Of a DNA stretch of 41,330 nt, positions 23,365-31,800 are shown piece by piece. Source of the stretch: a virus; the IMG/VR virus record IMGVR_UViG_3300044986_000457, positions 1-41,330 of that record, one strand, 5' to 3'. How positions within the stretch are numbered: position 1 is the first letter of the stretch; each line of letters begins with the position of its first letter. Made by a program: the position numbers and the translations under genes. Under the pieces are notes generated by a model, which made no database searches, was not told where the DNA came from, and worked only from the letters and a program-made list of their open reading frames with translations.

Positions 23365-24618
23365 TCAGTCAGCGACGTTCACGGGAGCGATGATGCCGTG
23401 ACGCTGGCGGCTGTTGCAGAACAGGTTCCACCAGCAGTCGACGGGCTGCACCCAAGTGAACGGCTGGTTCGGGTGGCGCATCACGTCGTGCTTCTTCATG
23501 TAGCGCGTCGAGTGGAAGATCGGGGTGAGGTACTGGCCGTTGACGAACCAGTAACGCGCACCCTTGTCGATCGTCGTGGAGCCAGTCTCGCTGCCACCGG
23601 AGGTGGTGACGATGGTAGCGGCATCGCGACCAGCCTTGGTGTCGGCGACGGTGGCGTTCCCGTTCGGGTAGATCGCCGCGTCGTCGAGGTTCGCGCAGTA
23701 CTCCAGCGGGATGCCCGAGAAGGTCGGGGTGCTGTAGGCGCTGTCCTGCGGGCTGACGAGCATGTCGTTCGAGGCACGCAGGGCACGCTTGTACTGGTTG
23801 ATGCCAGCACGCGAGCACAGGATCATCTGGCGGTTGAGGTTCGTCTCCTCGAAGTACTGGCGCTGCGTCAGCGGAGCCTTGAACTGCACCTTGAGGTACA
23901 TCTCGTCGAACGCCGGGAACAGACCGCCGACCTGACGGGTGCCGCTGTTGAAGCCGCTGAACGTGTACGAACCGGGAACGAAGTTGTGATCGAGCGCACG
24001 GTCGTAGAACGAGATCTGGTTCGACCAGCGACCGTCGGTGTCGGGGTCGATGCCGAGCACGTTCGTCCAGCCGATCGGGCGACCGCCGCGCTCACCGAAA
24101 GTGGTGACCGCGCCGATGTCCTCCGTGATGAACGCGGGCAGGCCGTAAGGCTCCTTGCCGCCCGTCTCCATGTTGGAGTAGTTGCCCTGCGAAGGCGCCC
24201 ACAGGTCGTTCTCCATGCCGTTCAGCATGGAGGTCCACATGCGCATCTCCTTGATGCGCTTGAGGCGCTTGTACATGACCTTGGCATCGCCGTCGTTGAG
24301 TTCGACCTCCTGATCGGTCCACGACATGTAGTCCATGCTGAACCGCCACGGGGCCGACAGGGTGTCGGTGACCTGCGGGTTCGACCAAGTGAACGTGTCG
24401 TTCGGCTGGTACTTCTGGTAGGTGGAGGCGTCGTCGAAGACGATCACGTCCTTGATGGACGTGCCGCCCTGAACGAGCGTCTCGCTGGCCTTCTCCTTGA
24501 GGAGACGGGAAAGGACGTAGTTGTTCTTGACGGCCTCGTTGATGACGGCGTCGGCGGACTTCAGGTACGCAGGCCCGGTGGACTGCATGAAGTCATTGAA
24601 CTGGGTGATGGAAGGCAT
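23365..24618 (-). CDS. Major capsid protein
   Basis: A 417-residue protein with an N-terminal helical arm (FNDFMQSTGPAYLKSADAVI), a long helical spine region and a beta-rich C-terminal half with NRQMILCSRAGINQYKRAL and GIPLEYC. Position after the scaffold and before the decoration protein, together with size, supports an HK97-fold major capsid protein. AAGGAGCAAGGCAC precedes ATG 24618. Confidence 0.85.
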   Translation of the reverse strand: MPSITQFNDFMQSTGPAYLKSADAVINEAVKNNYVLSRLLKEKASETLVQGGTSIKDVIVFDDASTYQKYQPNDTFTWSNPQVTDTLSAPWRFSMDYMSWTDQEVELNDGDAKVMYKRLKRIKEMRMWTSMLNGMENDLWAPSQGNYSNMETGGKEPYGLPAFITEDIGAVTTFGERGGRPIGWTNVLGIDPDTDGRWSNQISFYDRALDHNFVPGSYTFSGFNSGTRQVGGLFPAFDEMYLKVQFKAPLTQRQYFEETNLNRQMILCSRAGINQYKRALRASNDMLVSPQDSAYSTPTFSGIPLEYCANLDDAAIYPNGNATVADTKAGRDAATIVTTSGGSETGSTTIDKGARYWFVNGQYLTPIFHSTRYMKKHDVMRHPNQPFTWVQPVDCWWNLFCNSRQRHGIIAPVNVAD

Positions 24619-24630
24619 GTGCCTTGCTCC

Positions 24631-25536
24631 TTACTTTCTGGTCGCTGTGCGGAGGCGGGTGCCGCCGCCAGACATGATCTGGTCAAGGATCTCGTCGTCC
24701 TCGTCCCGAGGCGGCGGCTTGACAGGCGCGGTCGTCCCCTTGGGGGCGGTCGGCTGGCTTGCCTTCGCGTTCGGCTGCGATGACGGCTGCGATCCAACGA
24801 TGGCCGAGTAGGCCGCTGCGGCGAGTTCGTCGACGCTGGCGTACCCTCCCGGCTTCGCAGCCCCGAGTTCCGACATCTTCGTCAGCACCGCCTCGTAGGG
24901 AGGTGCCTTCGTCCCGTAGCGGGAACGAAGCGAATGGTCGGCCACGCGGGCCTGCGCAAGCAGCAGTTGCTCCTGCAACTGCGCCTGCTGCTGCTGGAAA
25001 GCCATGCGGACGGGTGCGACGAGGTCCTCGCCGTACGCCTCCGCCATCTGCGCGAACGGGTCATTCGCGGGCTTGGCATCCGCCGCAGGCGTGTTGTCCT
25101 GCTTCGGCGCTTCCGCTGGTTGCCCCTTCGCCAGTTGCTCCTCCAACTGCTTCATGCGACCGCCGTACGAGTCAACGTCCTTCTGGCGCTTCGCCGCGGA
25201 TTCCGCCCACTTGAGCAGGATCTCCGGTGAAGCCGAGGCGATGACCTCGTCGGGTACGCCGTCCCTCTTGAGGACCTTGGCGACCACGTCACGGTCGAAG
25301 GCGGGCGCATCGGGTTCCGTCTCTGGCGAGGAGGGGGAAGCGGACGAATCCACGTCAGCCTCCTTGTCGTCGTCGGACTCGATGCTGTCGAGCAGTTTCG
25401 CGAGGACGGCGTCGTCATCGTCGATCGGTTCGGCCATGCTGGCCTCGATCTTGTGCGAGTCGTCCTGCTTGGGCTGCTCCTCCGTCCCCGCGGACGGAGT
25501 CTCGGCCTGCACGATGGGTTCAGCGTCGCTGTCCAT
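24631..25536 (-). CDS. Scaffolding protein
   Basis: A 301-residue, strongly acidic protein with a disordered N-terminus (many Asp and Glu, about 1-85), a helical middle (AFQQQQAQLQEQLLLAQARV) and a Pro/Lys-rich basic C-terminus ending in an Arg/Lys tail. This layout and the place between portal and capsid genes are typical of podovirus scaffolds, whose basic end contacts the capsid lattice. GAGGACTGAC precedes ATG 25536. Confidence 0.8.
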   Translation of the reverse strand: MDSDAEPIVQAETPSAGTEEQPKQDDSHKIEASMAEPIDDDDAVLAKLLDSIESDDDKEADVDSSASPSSPETEPDAPAFDRDVVAKVLKRDGVPDEVIASASPEILLKWAESAAKRQKDVDSYGGRMKQLEEQLAKGQPAEAPKQDNTPAADAKPANDPFAQMAEAYGEDLVAPVRMAFQQQQAQLQEQLLLAQARVADHSLRSRYGTKAPPYEAVLTKMSELGAAKPGGYASVDELAAAAYSAIVGSQPSSQPNAKASQPTAPKGTTAPVKPPPRDEDDEILDQIMSGGGTRLRTATRK

Positions 25537-25537
25537 G

Positions 25538-25840
25538 TCAGTCCTCTGCTCTCACATAGCCGCCGCGGGAGGCAACGTTGCGTTCCTCGCGTCGGCTGTG
25601 GATGATCGGGTGTCCCTGCGCGTCGCACTTCACGCCCGGCATGTTGCGGGGAAGCGCGTGGCTGACGTAGGGATAGGTGTTCCGGGTGAAGTTCGGGCTG
25701 ACCTGCGTCCCGCTCGGGACGCGGGTGACGGTGCCGAACAGCGGATGCTCGTAGGACGAGCCGATGCCCGGCGCTTCCCGCATGGGAAGGACGCACTCGA
25801 TGATCTTCCCGTCCTTGGTGCTGAACTCGTACGCTGGCAT
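25538..25840 (-). CDS. Small conserved-type protein (FmdB-like N-terminus without Cys pairs)
   Basis: A 100-residue protein beginning MPAYEFSTKDGKIIECVLPM. This resembles FmdB-type zinc-ribbon proteins, but the paired cysteines are missing; only single Cys residues remain. Function is unknown. Its start overlaps the portal stop in TGATG, and its stop is 1 base before the scaffold start, so it is co-translated with the head genes. Confidence 0.6.
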   Translation of the reverse strand: MPAYEFSTKDGKIIECVLPMREAPGIGSSYEHPLFGTVTRVPSGTQVSPNFTRNTYPYVSHALPRNMPGVKCDAQGHPIIHSRREERNVASRGGYVRAED

Positions 25841-27609
25841 CAGGCCCTCGCCGCAGAAGCCGCGATCGCCGCCTGCGCACGGGCAGGGACGACCGGAGCC
25901 TCACCCGTAGGAGAAGGTGCCGGGCCACCGGAAACAACACCCCCCTGCATCCCGCCCTGCGGGGCGGACGGGGCCTGCTGCATCTGCTTCAGCACGGACT
26001 CGTCGATGAAATCCTGCATCTGCGGGACGTTCTGGGCGTCTCCGAGGAACGAGAGCAGGTCGCGCCACTTGACCCACGGCATCGCCGGGATCGCCTGCGC
26101 GGCCTGCGTGATGACCTGAAACGTCTCGATGGCACGCTTCTGCGCCAGCATCTCGCTGGTGCGCTCCATGCTGTAGGCGTCCACGTCGATCTGCATGTCG
26201 TCCCACGTCCCGACCTTCAGCCCGCCTTGGAACACGGGATCCTCCATGCCAGCCGCACGGGCATCCTCCCCTCCGACCGGAAGGACGACCCGTGCGTCGT
26301 GGAACATGTACCAGCCGACGTTGCGGAAGACGGTGTCCATCGCGTCCTGAAACGCACGCTTGAGGTGCGCGATGCGCATGGTGCTGGCGGATTCGGCGAC
26401 CGCCACCTCCGTCGCCGACGCGCTTCCGGCGATGTTTCCGCGCATGGCGTCGGACATGCCGAGCGCACGGTCAAGGCGGTCCTTGGCGACCTCGACGGAC
26501 TGGATGTGCTGGTTTGTGCTGCCGCCGACCTCGACGGGCTGGAGGCTGCGGGCGTCGAGTCCAGCCTCCGCGAAGACGTACATGTCGGGTGCGTTCACGA
26601 CATCCTGAAGGAACTTCGGGTTCTTCGCGTCGCCGACGAGGATGCGCTTGTACCGCTTCTGGTTCTCCTGCTGGCTCAACGCGAGGTCGTTCGCGTACTG
26701 GATCTGGTCGCGGCAGGCGACGATCGGCGACATCGGGTACGGGTCGTTCGGGACGCAGAACGCTCCGAAGACCGTGTACGGGCCGTTCGCCGGGCCGTAG
26801 TAGGGGAGCGGCTGGCGGATGAACTCGCACTGGCAGTCGTTGGAACCGCCTTGGTACTTGGCGACGGTGTAGATCGTGCCGTTGAACAGCGCGGAGTCCA
26901 TCGCCTCGTCGATGAGTTCGGCGGCTGCGTCTGCCATCTCCGGGACCCATATCTCGTAGATCGCGAGTTCGCGCCTCTCCGGGATGTCGCGGCTGTCGCG
27001 CAACTCGTCGACGCCGTTGTTGGTCGCAAGGCGCTCGATCGCCTCCTTGTTCCACGTCTCGTCGAGTTCGGCGCGTCGGAGCAGGTCCTCCTTGTCGCAG
27101 ACCCAGACGTGGCCCATGAAGCGGGCCTCCTCCCAGTGCATCGCGGCAGGGTCGATGATGAACCGCTCCGGGTCGATCCTGTAGACGCGGGGCAGGTACG
27201 GGCCGCTGCCGTCCCAACTGCGGTCGTGGCCGCGAGGCTCGTTCACCGTCATGCTCACGCCCCAACCGAGCAGCATGTCGGTGGCGATGCGCTCGATCGT
27301 GCCGCGGAGCCTCGTCATGCGCGACCACCTGTTGAGCGCTGCCTTGATCGCGACGCAGGCGGTGCGCTGCACGGACGGGCGTGCGCTCGTCACGCGCACC
27401 TTCGGGTTGTCGTGGATGATGCGCGGAAGGACCATGCTGACGTACGCATGGACCGCGTTCTCCGGGTGGTTCGCCCCGTAGCCGTCGCGGTATCCCTGAC
27501 CGCAGAACCACTCGCGGAGTTCCTTCGGCGTCTGGAAGTGCTGGTCGCGGAACCACTCCGCACGGTCGATCTCGTCGCGGATGTTGGCGATGTTGCCGAA
27601 GTCAAGCAT
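25840..27609 (-). CDS. Portal protein
   Basis: A 589-residue protein, the dodecameric head-tail connector through which DNA enters and leaves. It has an N-terminal helical region (ELREWFCGQGYRDGY), a wing/stem region with RIDPERFIIDPAAMHWEEAR, the typical crown/stem helix pattern DLALSQQENQKRYKRIL, and a Gln/Pro/Ala-rich C-terminal tail. Length and location between terminase and scaffold agree. The start overlaps the preceding gene by 8 bases. Confidence 0.85.
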   Translation of the reverse strand: MLDFGNIANIRDEIDRAEWFRDQHFQTPKELREWFCGQGYRDGYGANHPENAVHAYVSMVLPRIIHDNPKVRVTSARPSVQRTACVAIKAALNRWSRMTRLRGTIERIATDMLLGWGVSMTVNEPRGHDRSWDGSGPYLPRVYRIDPERFIIDPAAMHWEEARFMGHVWVCDKEDLLRRAELDETWNKEAIERLATNNGVDELRDSRDIPERRELAIYEIWVPEMADAAAELIDEAMDSALFNGTIYTVAKYQGGSNDCQCEFIRQPLPYYGPANGPYTVFGAFCVPNDPYPMSPIVACRDQIQYANDLALSQQENQKRYKRILVGDAKNPKFLQDVVNAPDMYVFAEAGLDARSLQPVEVGGSTNQHIQSVEVAKDRLDRALGMSDAMRGNIAGSASATEVAVAESASTMRIAHLKRAFQDAMDTVFRNVGWYMFHDARVVLPVGGEDARAAGMEDPVFQGGLKVGTWDDMQIDVDAYSMERTSEMLAQKRAIETFQVITQAAQAIPAMPWVKWRDLLSFLGDAQNVPQMQDFIDESVLKQMQQAPSAPQGGMQGGVVSGGPAPSPTGEAPVVPARAQAAIAASAARA

Positions 27610-27898
27610 GGTGCTTCATCCGTGCCTTGTCGTTGTCGTTCCGCATCGAGGCGACCTTCGCCTCAAGCGCGGACACGCGGGACATCAGCGCGACGACCTG
27701 CGCGGTGTCCTGCTGCGGGACGCTAGCGGGCGCGGGGACGTTTCCCGACACCTGCCGCAGCACCCTCTCCCCCTCGACCGGGTCAAGGTCGATCTTGACC
27801 CCGGTGGCGAGGGAAACCCGGACGCGCCCGCCGATCTCGTCGATCTGCGCGATCGAGTCGACCGGGAAGTGCGTCTGCCTGACCTTGAGGAAGTTCAC
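27602..27898 (-). CDS. Small coiled-coil protein before the portal
   Basis: 98 residues from a GTG start at 27898, which overlaps the previous stop (GTGA). It has a beta-rich N-terminal half (RVRVSLATGVKIDLDPVEG) and a C-terminal coiled coil (VVALMSRVSALEAKVASMRN). Function is unknown. A longer reading from 27994 would cover the neighbouring small gene and lacks support. Confidence 0.6.
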   Translation of the reverse strand: MNFLKVRQTHFPVDSIAQIDEIGGRVRVSLATGVKIDLDPVEGERVLRQVSGNVPAPASVPQQDTAQVVALMSRVSALEAKVASMRNDNDKARMKHHA

Positions 27899-28023
27899 CG
27901 CTTCTTGCCCTTCTTGGCGGGAACCTTGCAGGAAACCCTGCATCCGTACTTGCGGCACAGCGCGACCCCGCCGAAACCGCCGAGGACGATGCACGCGACG
28001 CAGAGAGCGACGTTCTCGATCAC
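27895..28023 (-). CDS. Tiny membrane protein with Lys-rich tail
   Basis: A 42-residue protein from GTG 28023: a hydrophobic, Cys-containing span (VALCVACIVLGGFGGVALC), then RKYGCRVSC and a tail of Lys and Arg (PAKKGKKR). It has overlapping GTGA junctions on both sides. No family is recognised. Four Cys residues besides the span are notable for such a short protein. Confidence 0.6.
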   Translation of the reverse strand: MIENVALCVACIVLGGFGGVALCRKYGCRVSCKVPAKKGKKR

Positions 28024-28151
28024 TTCTTGCCCTTCTTCTTGGCGCGTGCGGGAAGGCGCTTCATGGACTTCGTCTTGGAAGCCATCTCCTTCGCGATGCG
28101 CGGGTGCTTGGCGAACATGAAACCCTGCTGTGCCTTGGACTTGAACGGCAT
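28020..28151 (-). CDS. Tiny basic protein, DUF3008-like
   Basis: 43 residues, opening MPFKSKAQQGFMFAKHPRIA and ending in a Lys-rich tail. The MP(F/A)KSKAQQ(R/G)FM opening matches the small phage proteins grouped as DUF3008. Function is unknown; nucleic-acid or virion binding is plausible from charge. It starts by TGATG overlap with the gene before. Confidence 0.7.
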   Translation of the reverse strand: MPFKSKAQQGFMFAKHPRIAKEMASKTKSMKRLPARAKKKGKK

Positions 28152-28261
28152 CAGTAGCCCTTGCCCTTCGACATCTTCTTCCCGGTCTTCTTGGCGTAGG
28201 ACTTGGCAGCGGCCTTGCCCTTCGCGGTGTACGGGAACGACTTCTTTCCGACCTTCGGCAT
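28151..28261 (-). CDS. Tiny lysine-rich protein (MPKVGKK type)
   Basis: 36 residues, MPKVGKKSFPYTAKG then AAAKSYAKKTGKK; about a third of residues are Lys. Similar short proteins are common in phage head modules. Function is unknown. Both ends overlap neighbours by TGATG, so the ribosome probably passes through the chain without leaving. Confidence 0.7.
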   Translation of the reverse strand: MPKVGKKSFPYTAKGKAAAKSYAKKTGKKMSKGKGY

Positions 28262-28392
28262 CACTTGCCTTTCTTCCAGCCGCGCTTCATTGCGGCGTAC
28301 TGCTTCGCGCTCACGGTTGACTGCGACTTGGGGCGCGAGATCCCGAGACGCTTCCGACGGTTGATGTTGCCCACCAACGAGTTCTTCGCCAT
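28261..28392 (-). CDS. Tiny basic protein (MAKNSLVGNINRRKR type)
   Basis: 43 residues: MAKNSLVGNINRRKRLGISR, then KSQSTVSAKQYAAMKRGW and a Lys tail. This pattern recurs in phage genomes next to terminase or portal genes; no function is established that I know of. The stop overlaps the next start (TGATG). Confidence 0.7.
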   Translation of the reverse strand: MAKNSLVGNINRRKRLGISRPKSQSTVSAKQYAAMKRGWKKGK

Positions 28393-28393
28393 G

Positions 28394-28627
28394 TCAGCAC
28401 CCCCACCTTGCCCGAGCGGCCTTGCCGCGCTCGCCCTTCCACGACCTGCTGCGGGCGCAGAACGACTTGTGGCGCGGATTGTCCTTGTCCTTCGTCGGGG
28501 CCTGCAACTTGCTTCCGGTCGCACGGTTGTACTTGGCCCGGCCCTTCGCCGTCAGGCCAGCGCCCTTCGACACCGGGAGTTTCTCGCCCCTGCCGACCGA
28601 GAGGTTCGGCCCACGCTTCCTAGCCAT
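28394..28627 (-). CDS. Small basic DUF6321-like protein
   Basis: 77 residues with RKRGPNLSVGRGEKLPVSKG, then LTAKGRAKYNRATGSKLQAP and a Cys/Arg-rich end containing SFCARSRSW. The PVSKGAGLTAKGRAKYN pattern is a well-known phage small-protein signature. ATG 28627 is favoured over 28630 because it has better spacing from AGGAGG and overlaps the previous stop in TGATG. Confidence 0.75.
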   Translation of the reverse strand: MARKRGPNLSVGRGEKLPVSKGAGLTAKGRAKYNRATGSKLQAPTKDKDNPRHKSFCARSRSWKGERGKAARARWGC

Positions 28628-28914
28628 CATTCCTCCTCGTCAAGCGCCGGGAGGAACGACCACACCGGGGTCGACTCGCCGACGTACGCGCAGACGATGT
28701 TGCACTCAAGGTGCTCGATCGCATCGTCGTAGTCCATGCCTTGGTCGTTCACCAAGACATTCACGACGCGATGGGTGTCATAGACCACGCGGTAACTCCC
28801 GGTCTTCAAATCCCGCGTTATGCCGATGACGGCGTCGTCGAGTCCGTCGGCGAACATGGTCGTCACCTCGTTCTCGTCGCACCAGTCACGGACGCGCTCT
28901 GCGTTGGCGATCAT
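28627..28914 (-). CDS. Small acidic conserved-type phage protein
   Basis: A 95-residue acidic protein with GLDDAVIGITRDLKTGSYRV, then GMDYDDAIEHLECNIVCAYV and GESTPVW. The GMDY(D/E)(D/E)A..(H/Y) and A(Y/W)VGE.TP patterns are frequent in phage proteins of unknown function. GGGAGGTGTTCCG precedes ATG 28914, and its start overlaps the terminase stop (ATGA). Confidence 0.7.
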   Translation of the reverse strand: MIANAERVRDWCDENEVTTMFADGLDDAVIGITRDLKTGSYRVVYDTHRVVNVLVNDQGMDYDDAIEHLECNIVCAYVGESTPVWSFLPALDEEE

Positions 28915-31280
28915 CGGAACACCTCCCAGTGCTTCAAAAGGTCCCCTGCCGAGCCTTCAGGATACACCTCATGCTCCTGACCCGGAACTGGCGCGTCGTC
29001 AATCGCCATCCACGCCAGCGCGAGCGCGATCACCCGGTCGCCGTGGTTCTCCCTCGCCCCGGTCGACTCGTCGCGGAGCCTGCCGGGGATCACCCTTCCG
29101 TTCCCGTCGAGGACGTAGGCCAGCATCTCGTCGAGCGTCCCCGTGCAGGGAACGATCACCTCGCCCTGCTGCACCGCACGCGACAGGTTGCCGAGCAACA
29201 GCCGCTTCGACTGCTCGCTCGACACCCACCCCACCCTGTCGATGATCCCGTGCGTCGTCTTGCCCTCCTTGCGCGGCTTCCACACCCGGTGGAAACGCTG
29301 CGCCTCGAAGTCGCGCTGGAGGCTCTGGCCGGGTCCGTTCACCTCCCACGCCACCACCGCCTCCCTGAACGCACCACGGCACACGTCGGCGACCTCCGCC
29401 GCCAAGTCCGCGGGCGTGATGTTGGCGTCGACCATCATCGCCACCATCTGCCGCGTCCCCGCGTCCAAGACCGCGACCGCGCTGGCATGGTTTCCGGTCC
29501 CGTACGCAGGGTCCATGCCCACCGCATACGAACCGACCTCGTCACCAGCCCCCCAAAGACGCCACCGCCCGGTCGGGCTGTCCACCCACCGACCAGACAC
29601 CCAGTTCGCACGCCGCGGTTCCCGCCCGAACTCCCTTCGGTGCGCAGTCACCGCCACGCTCGGGAAGAACGCCGCCCCGGCACCCATCGCCTCCGCGAAC
29701 ACGTTCTGCGCCAGATCGACCTTGTCGCGCTTGCGCAACTGGTCGCCAAGCCACGGGGTCCAGACGTAAGTGCCTCCGGTGGTGCCAGTAACGGTTCCGT
29801 CGAAGTCCACCCGAGTCTCCGACCCCACCGCCTTCTCCGGGTGGTGGTAATACAGCATCTCCACCAACTCCGGATTGCCAGTCCCACGCGCCTCCTGCAC
29901 CAACTTGTCGTACCGCGTCCCGTACCCGATCGGGGTGGAAAGCGCGATGCGGCAAGAGGTTGTGTCGGAAGCAGACCGCCACGCAGCCTCGTCGTCCTCC
30001 AGCGCCGCGAACTCGTCGAACAGCACGAACGTCCGCCGACCGCCACGACCGATGTGCGCACCGCTCGCCTGACCCGCGATCGTCGCACCGCTCGACGGAT
30101 GCCGAAGCACCATGTGCTGGCGGAACGACCCACCCTTGCGCATCTGGTCAGCCGTGCATGGCAACACCCACGACGGCTGGCTGCTGATGATGTAATCGAC
30201 CTTCCAGAACAAGGAATCAGGGTCGCCAGTCCGGTCCACGTTGTCCTCAACACGCGACACCAGCAGGCTTTGCCACCCGTGGAACAACCACCCCCACGCA
30301 GCCAAGCCCACCACCAGCCACGACGCACCCATGTCGCGGCTCTTGCGGATCACCACGTCACGACCGTCCTTCACGCAACCACCCAACCGCCGGATCGCCG
30401 ACACCTGAACAGGCCACGGAATGAACGGAACGTCACGCACCAGCGCAGGACGCTCCCGACCGTCAGGACCCGTCTCCTTCACCCGGTACGTCCACGCAGT
30501 CAACGCCAGCCACGCAGCAGGATCCTCCCGGAACAGCGCCACGAAGTCAGCACGTTCCTGCGCGTTCGACGAAGAAACAATGTACTCCCGGAGCAACATC
30601 AACTCACCCAAGTCCGTCGGCCACGAAGGGGTCCCAAGGGGATCCGTACCAAAGGACCCACCGGGGGATCCGTACGAAGACCCTGCCCCTCCCACCCCCC
30701 CTCCGGGGGGTAGGGGGGTTGGTATGTGGTTGTGGTTGTAACGGGCATGCTCGACGCATGCTCCAAGCATGCTCGTAGCATTGCTCGAAGCATCCTGCTT
30801 CTTGCGAGGAACAGGAGGCAAAGTCTCGGTAGTCAAGCAAAGCCAAGGACTTGCGTTCGCAGGCGGACGAAACGCTATGTCGCCCTTGTTCCCGGATGGC
30901 AGTTCCGGGATCGGAGTGCGCGGAGAAACCCATGCTTGCGGCATGCTCGGAGCATCGGAAGGCAGAGGGGAGTGGGACTCCGACGCAACGGGCAGGCCGG
31001 GGGATCCGGACGCAGGAACCCCACCCCCCCCACCCCGCTTTCGCCCCCCGCCACCCCCCCGCGCCGCCCGCTTGGCCGCACGGCGCTTGGCGTCCCGTTC
31101 GCGCTGGTAGGTGACGGCCCGCATCGTCGCCGCCCCGACCTCCGCAAGCGTTGGAAGCCCGCCGGGGTGCGCCTCAAGCCACGCCGCCCAAACGGCCCCG
31201 CCCGCCTTGCGCGCAGCGGCACGAGCGGCAAGCCAAACCCGGTCCATCCCCTTCGATCTTGCGTCTTGCTTACGCGGCAT
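28911..31280 (-). CDS. terL: Terminase large subunit with long N-terminal extension
   Basis: A DNA-packaging motor ATPase/nuclease of 789 residues if ATG 31280 is used. The ATPase half has a variant Walker A (IRKSRDMGASWLVV, about 308-321) and Walker B (RTFVLFDEFAAL, about 410-421). The nuclease half has GMDPAYGTGNHA (about 587) and DRVIALALAW near the end. Residues 1-85 are Arg/Ala/Gly-rich. Residues about 85-225 are a Pro/Gly/Ser linker with internal repeats that contains repeat element B. ATG 30599 (MLLREYIV), behind GGTGAG, would give a 562-residue protein of normal TerL length. The upstream part could then be a separate or non-coding regulatory segment. The start at 31280 overlaps the TerS gene by 11 bases. 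Confidence 0.85.
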   Translation of the reverse strand: MPRKQDARSKGMDRVWLAARAAARKAGGAVWAAWLEAHPGGLPTLAEVGAATMRAVTYQRERDAKRRAAKRAARGGGGGRKRGGGGGVPASGSPGLPVASESHSPLPSDAPSMPQAWVSPRTPIPELPSGNKGDIAFRPPANASPWLCLTTETLPPVPRKKQDASSNATSMLGACVEHARYNHNHIPTPLPPGGGVGGAGSSYGSPGGSFGTDPLGTPSWPTDLGELMLLREYIVSSSNAQERADFVALFREDPAAWLALTAWTYRVKETGPDGRERPALVRDVPFIPWPVQVSAIRRLGGCVKDGRDVVIRKSRDMGASWLVVGLAAWGWLFHGWQSLLVSRVEDNVDRTGDPDSLFWKVDYIISSQPSWVLPCTADQMRKGGSFRQHMVLRHPSSGATIAGQASGAHIGRGGRRTFVLFDEFAALEDDEAAWRSASDTTSCRIALSTPIGYGTRYDKLVQEARGTGNPELVEMLYYHHPEKAVGSETRVDFDGTVTGTTGGTYVWTPWLGDQLRKRDKVDLAQNVFAEAMGAGAAFFPSVAVTAHRREFGREPRRANWVSGRWVDSPTGRWRLWGAGDEVGSYAVGMDPAYGTGNHASAVAVLDAGTRQMVAMMVDANITPADLAAEVADVCRGAFREAVVAWEVNGPGQSLQRDFEAQRFHRVWKPRKEGKTTHGIIDRVGWVSSEQSKRLLLGNLSRAVQQGEVIVPCTGTLDEMLAYVLDGNGRVIPGRLRDESTGARENHGDRVIALALAWMAIDDAPVPGQEHEVYPEGSAGDLLKHWEVFR
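30705..30785 (-). repeat. Repeat element B (within the terminase linker)
   Basis: Read on the minus strand: AGCAATGCTACGAGCATGCT, then two further GAGCATGC units, then TACAACCACAACCACA, then ACCCCCCTACCCCCC. This repeats the order and most bases of element A at 3556-3629. One more GCATGC site lies nearby at about 30950. A C/G hairpin (CCCACCCCCC against GGGGGGTAGGG) borders it at about 30690-30717. Confidence 0.75.
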
Positions 31281-31800
31281 CGTCGCTAGACCCCGGTTGC
31301 AACCCCTCCAGAATGCCCCCATTCGCGTCCGCATCGTCGGGATGGGGCAACGCCGCCAACGGAGCAACGGACGCGCCTACGCGCCTTGTAGCGGCAAACC
31401 GGGCGAGGAACTCGACCGCCCGCGATGCGCTCCCATCGTCAACCCGCAACGCACCGCCGCCCGCCCCGGTCACTTCCACCCGCTGCGCCGTGTCGCGGTA
31501 CCGGGCAGGGCGCAGGGCGCGTAGGCGGATTTGAAGCGCAGACAACTGCACCGCGTTGCCGCGTTCCTCGCCTTTCGCGATGCGGTCGAGCGTTGCTTCA
31601 TGCGCGTCCGCGATTTGCTCCTCCGCCTTCTCGCGCAATTTACGATATTGGGGGTCGGAAGCCTGCCAATCGCAGGGGGTTGCGTTGCTGATCCCGCACT
31701 CGCGTATCGCCGCCTGCCATCCCACAATCGGCCACAACGCGAGAAACTTCCGCTGTAGTGCGCGAGTTTCTTCCGCGTCGGGGTGCGGTGCATCTTCCAT
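31270..31800 (-). CDS. terS: Terminase small subunit
   Basis: A 176-residue protein. It has an N-terminal helix-turn-helix (WQAAIRECGISNATPCDWQA), then a coiled helix with DPQYRKLREKAEEQIADAHE, and a C-terminal region with LRALRPARYRDTAQRVEVTG. These are typical of phage small terminase subunits, which recognise the packaging site and load the large subunit. It is the first gene of the structural operon. The only ribosome site visible is GCGGGA directly before ATG 31800, and this lies inside a hairpin. Confidence 0.8.
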   Translation of the reverse strand: MEDAPHPDAEETRALQRKFLALWPIVGWQAAIRECGISNATPCDWQASDPQYRKLREKAEEQIADAHEATLDRIAKGEERGNAVQLSALQIRLRALRPARYRDTAQRVEVTGAGGGALRVDDGSASRAVEFLARFAATRRVGASVAPLAALPHPDDADANGGILEGLQPGSSDDAA

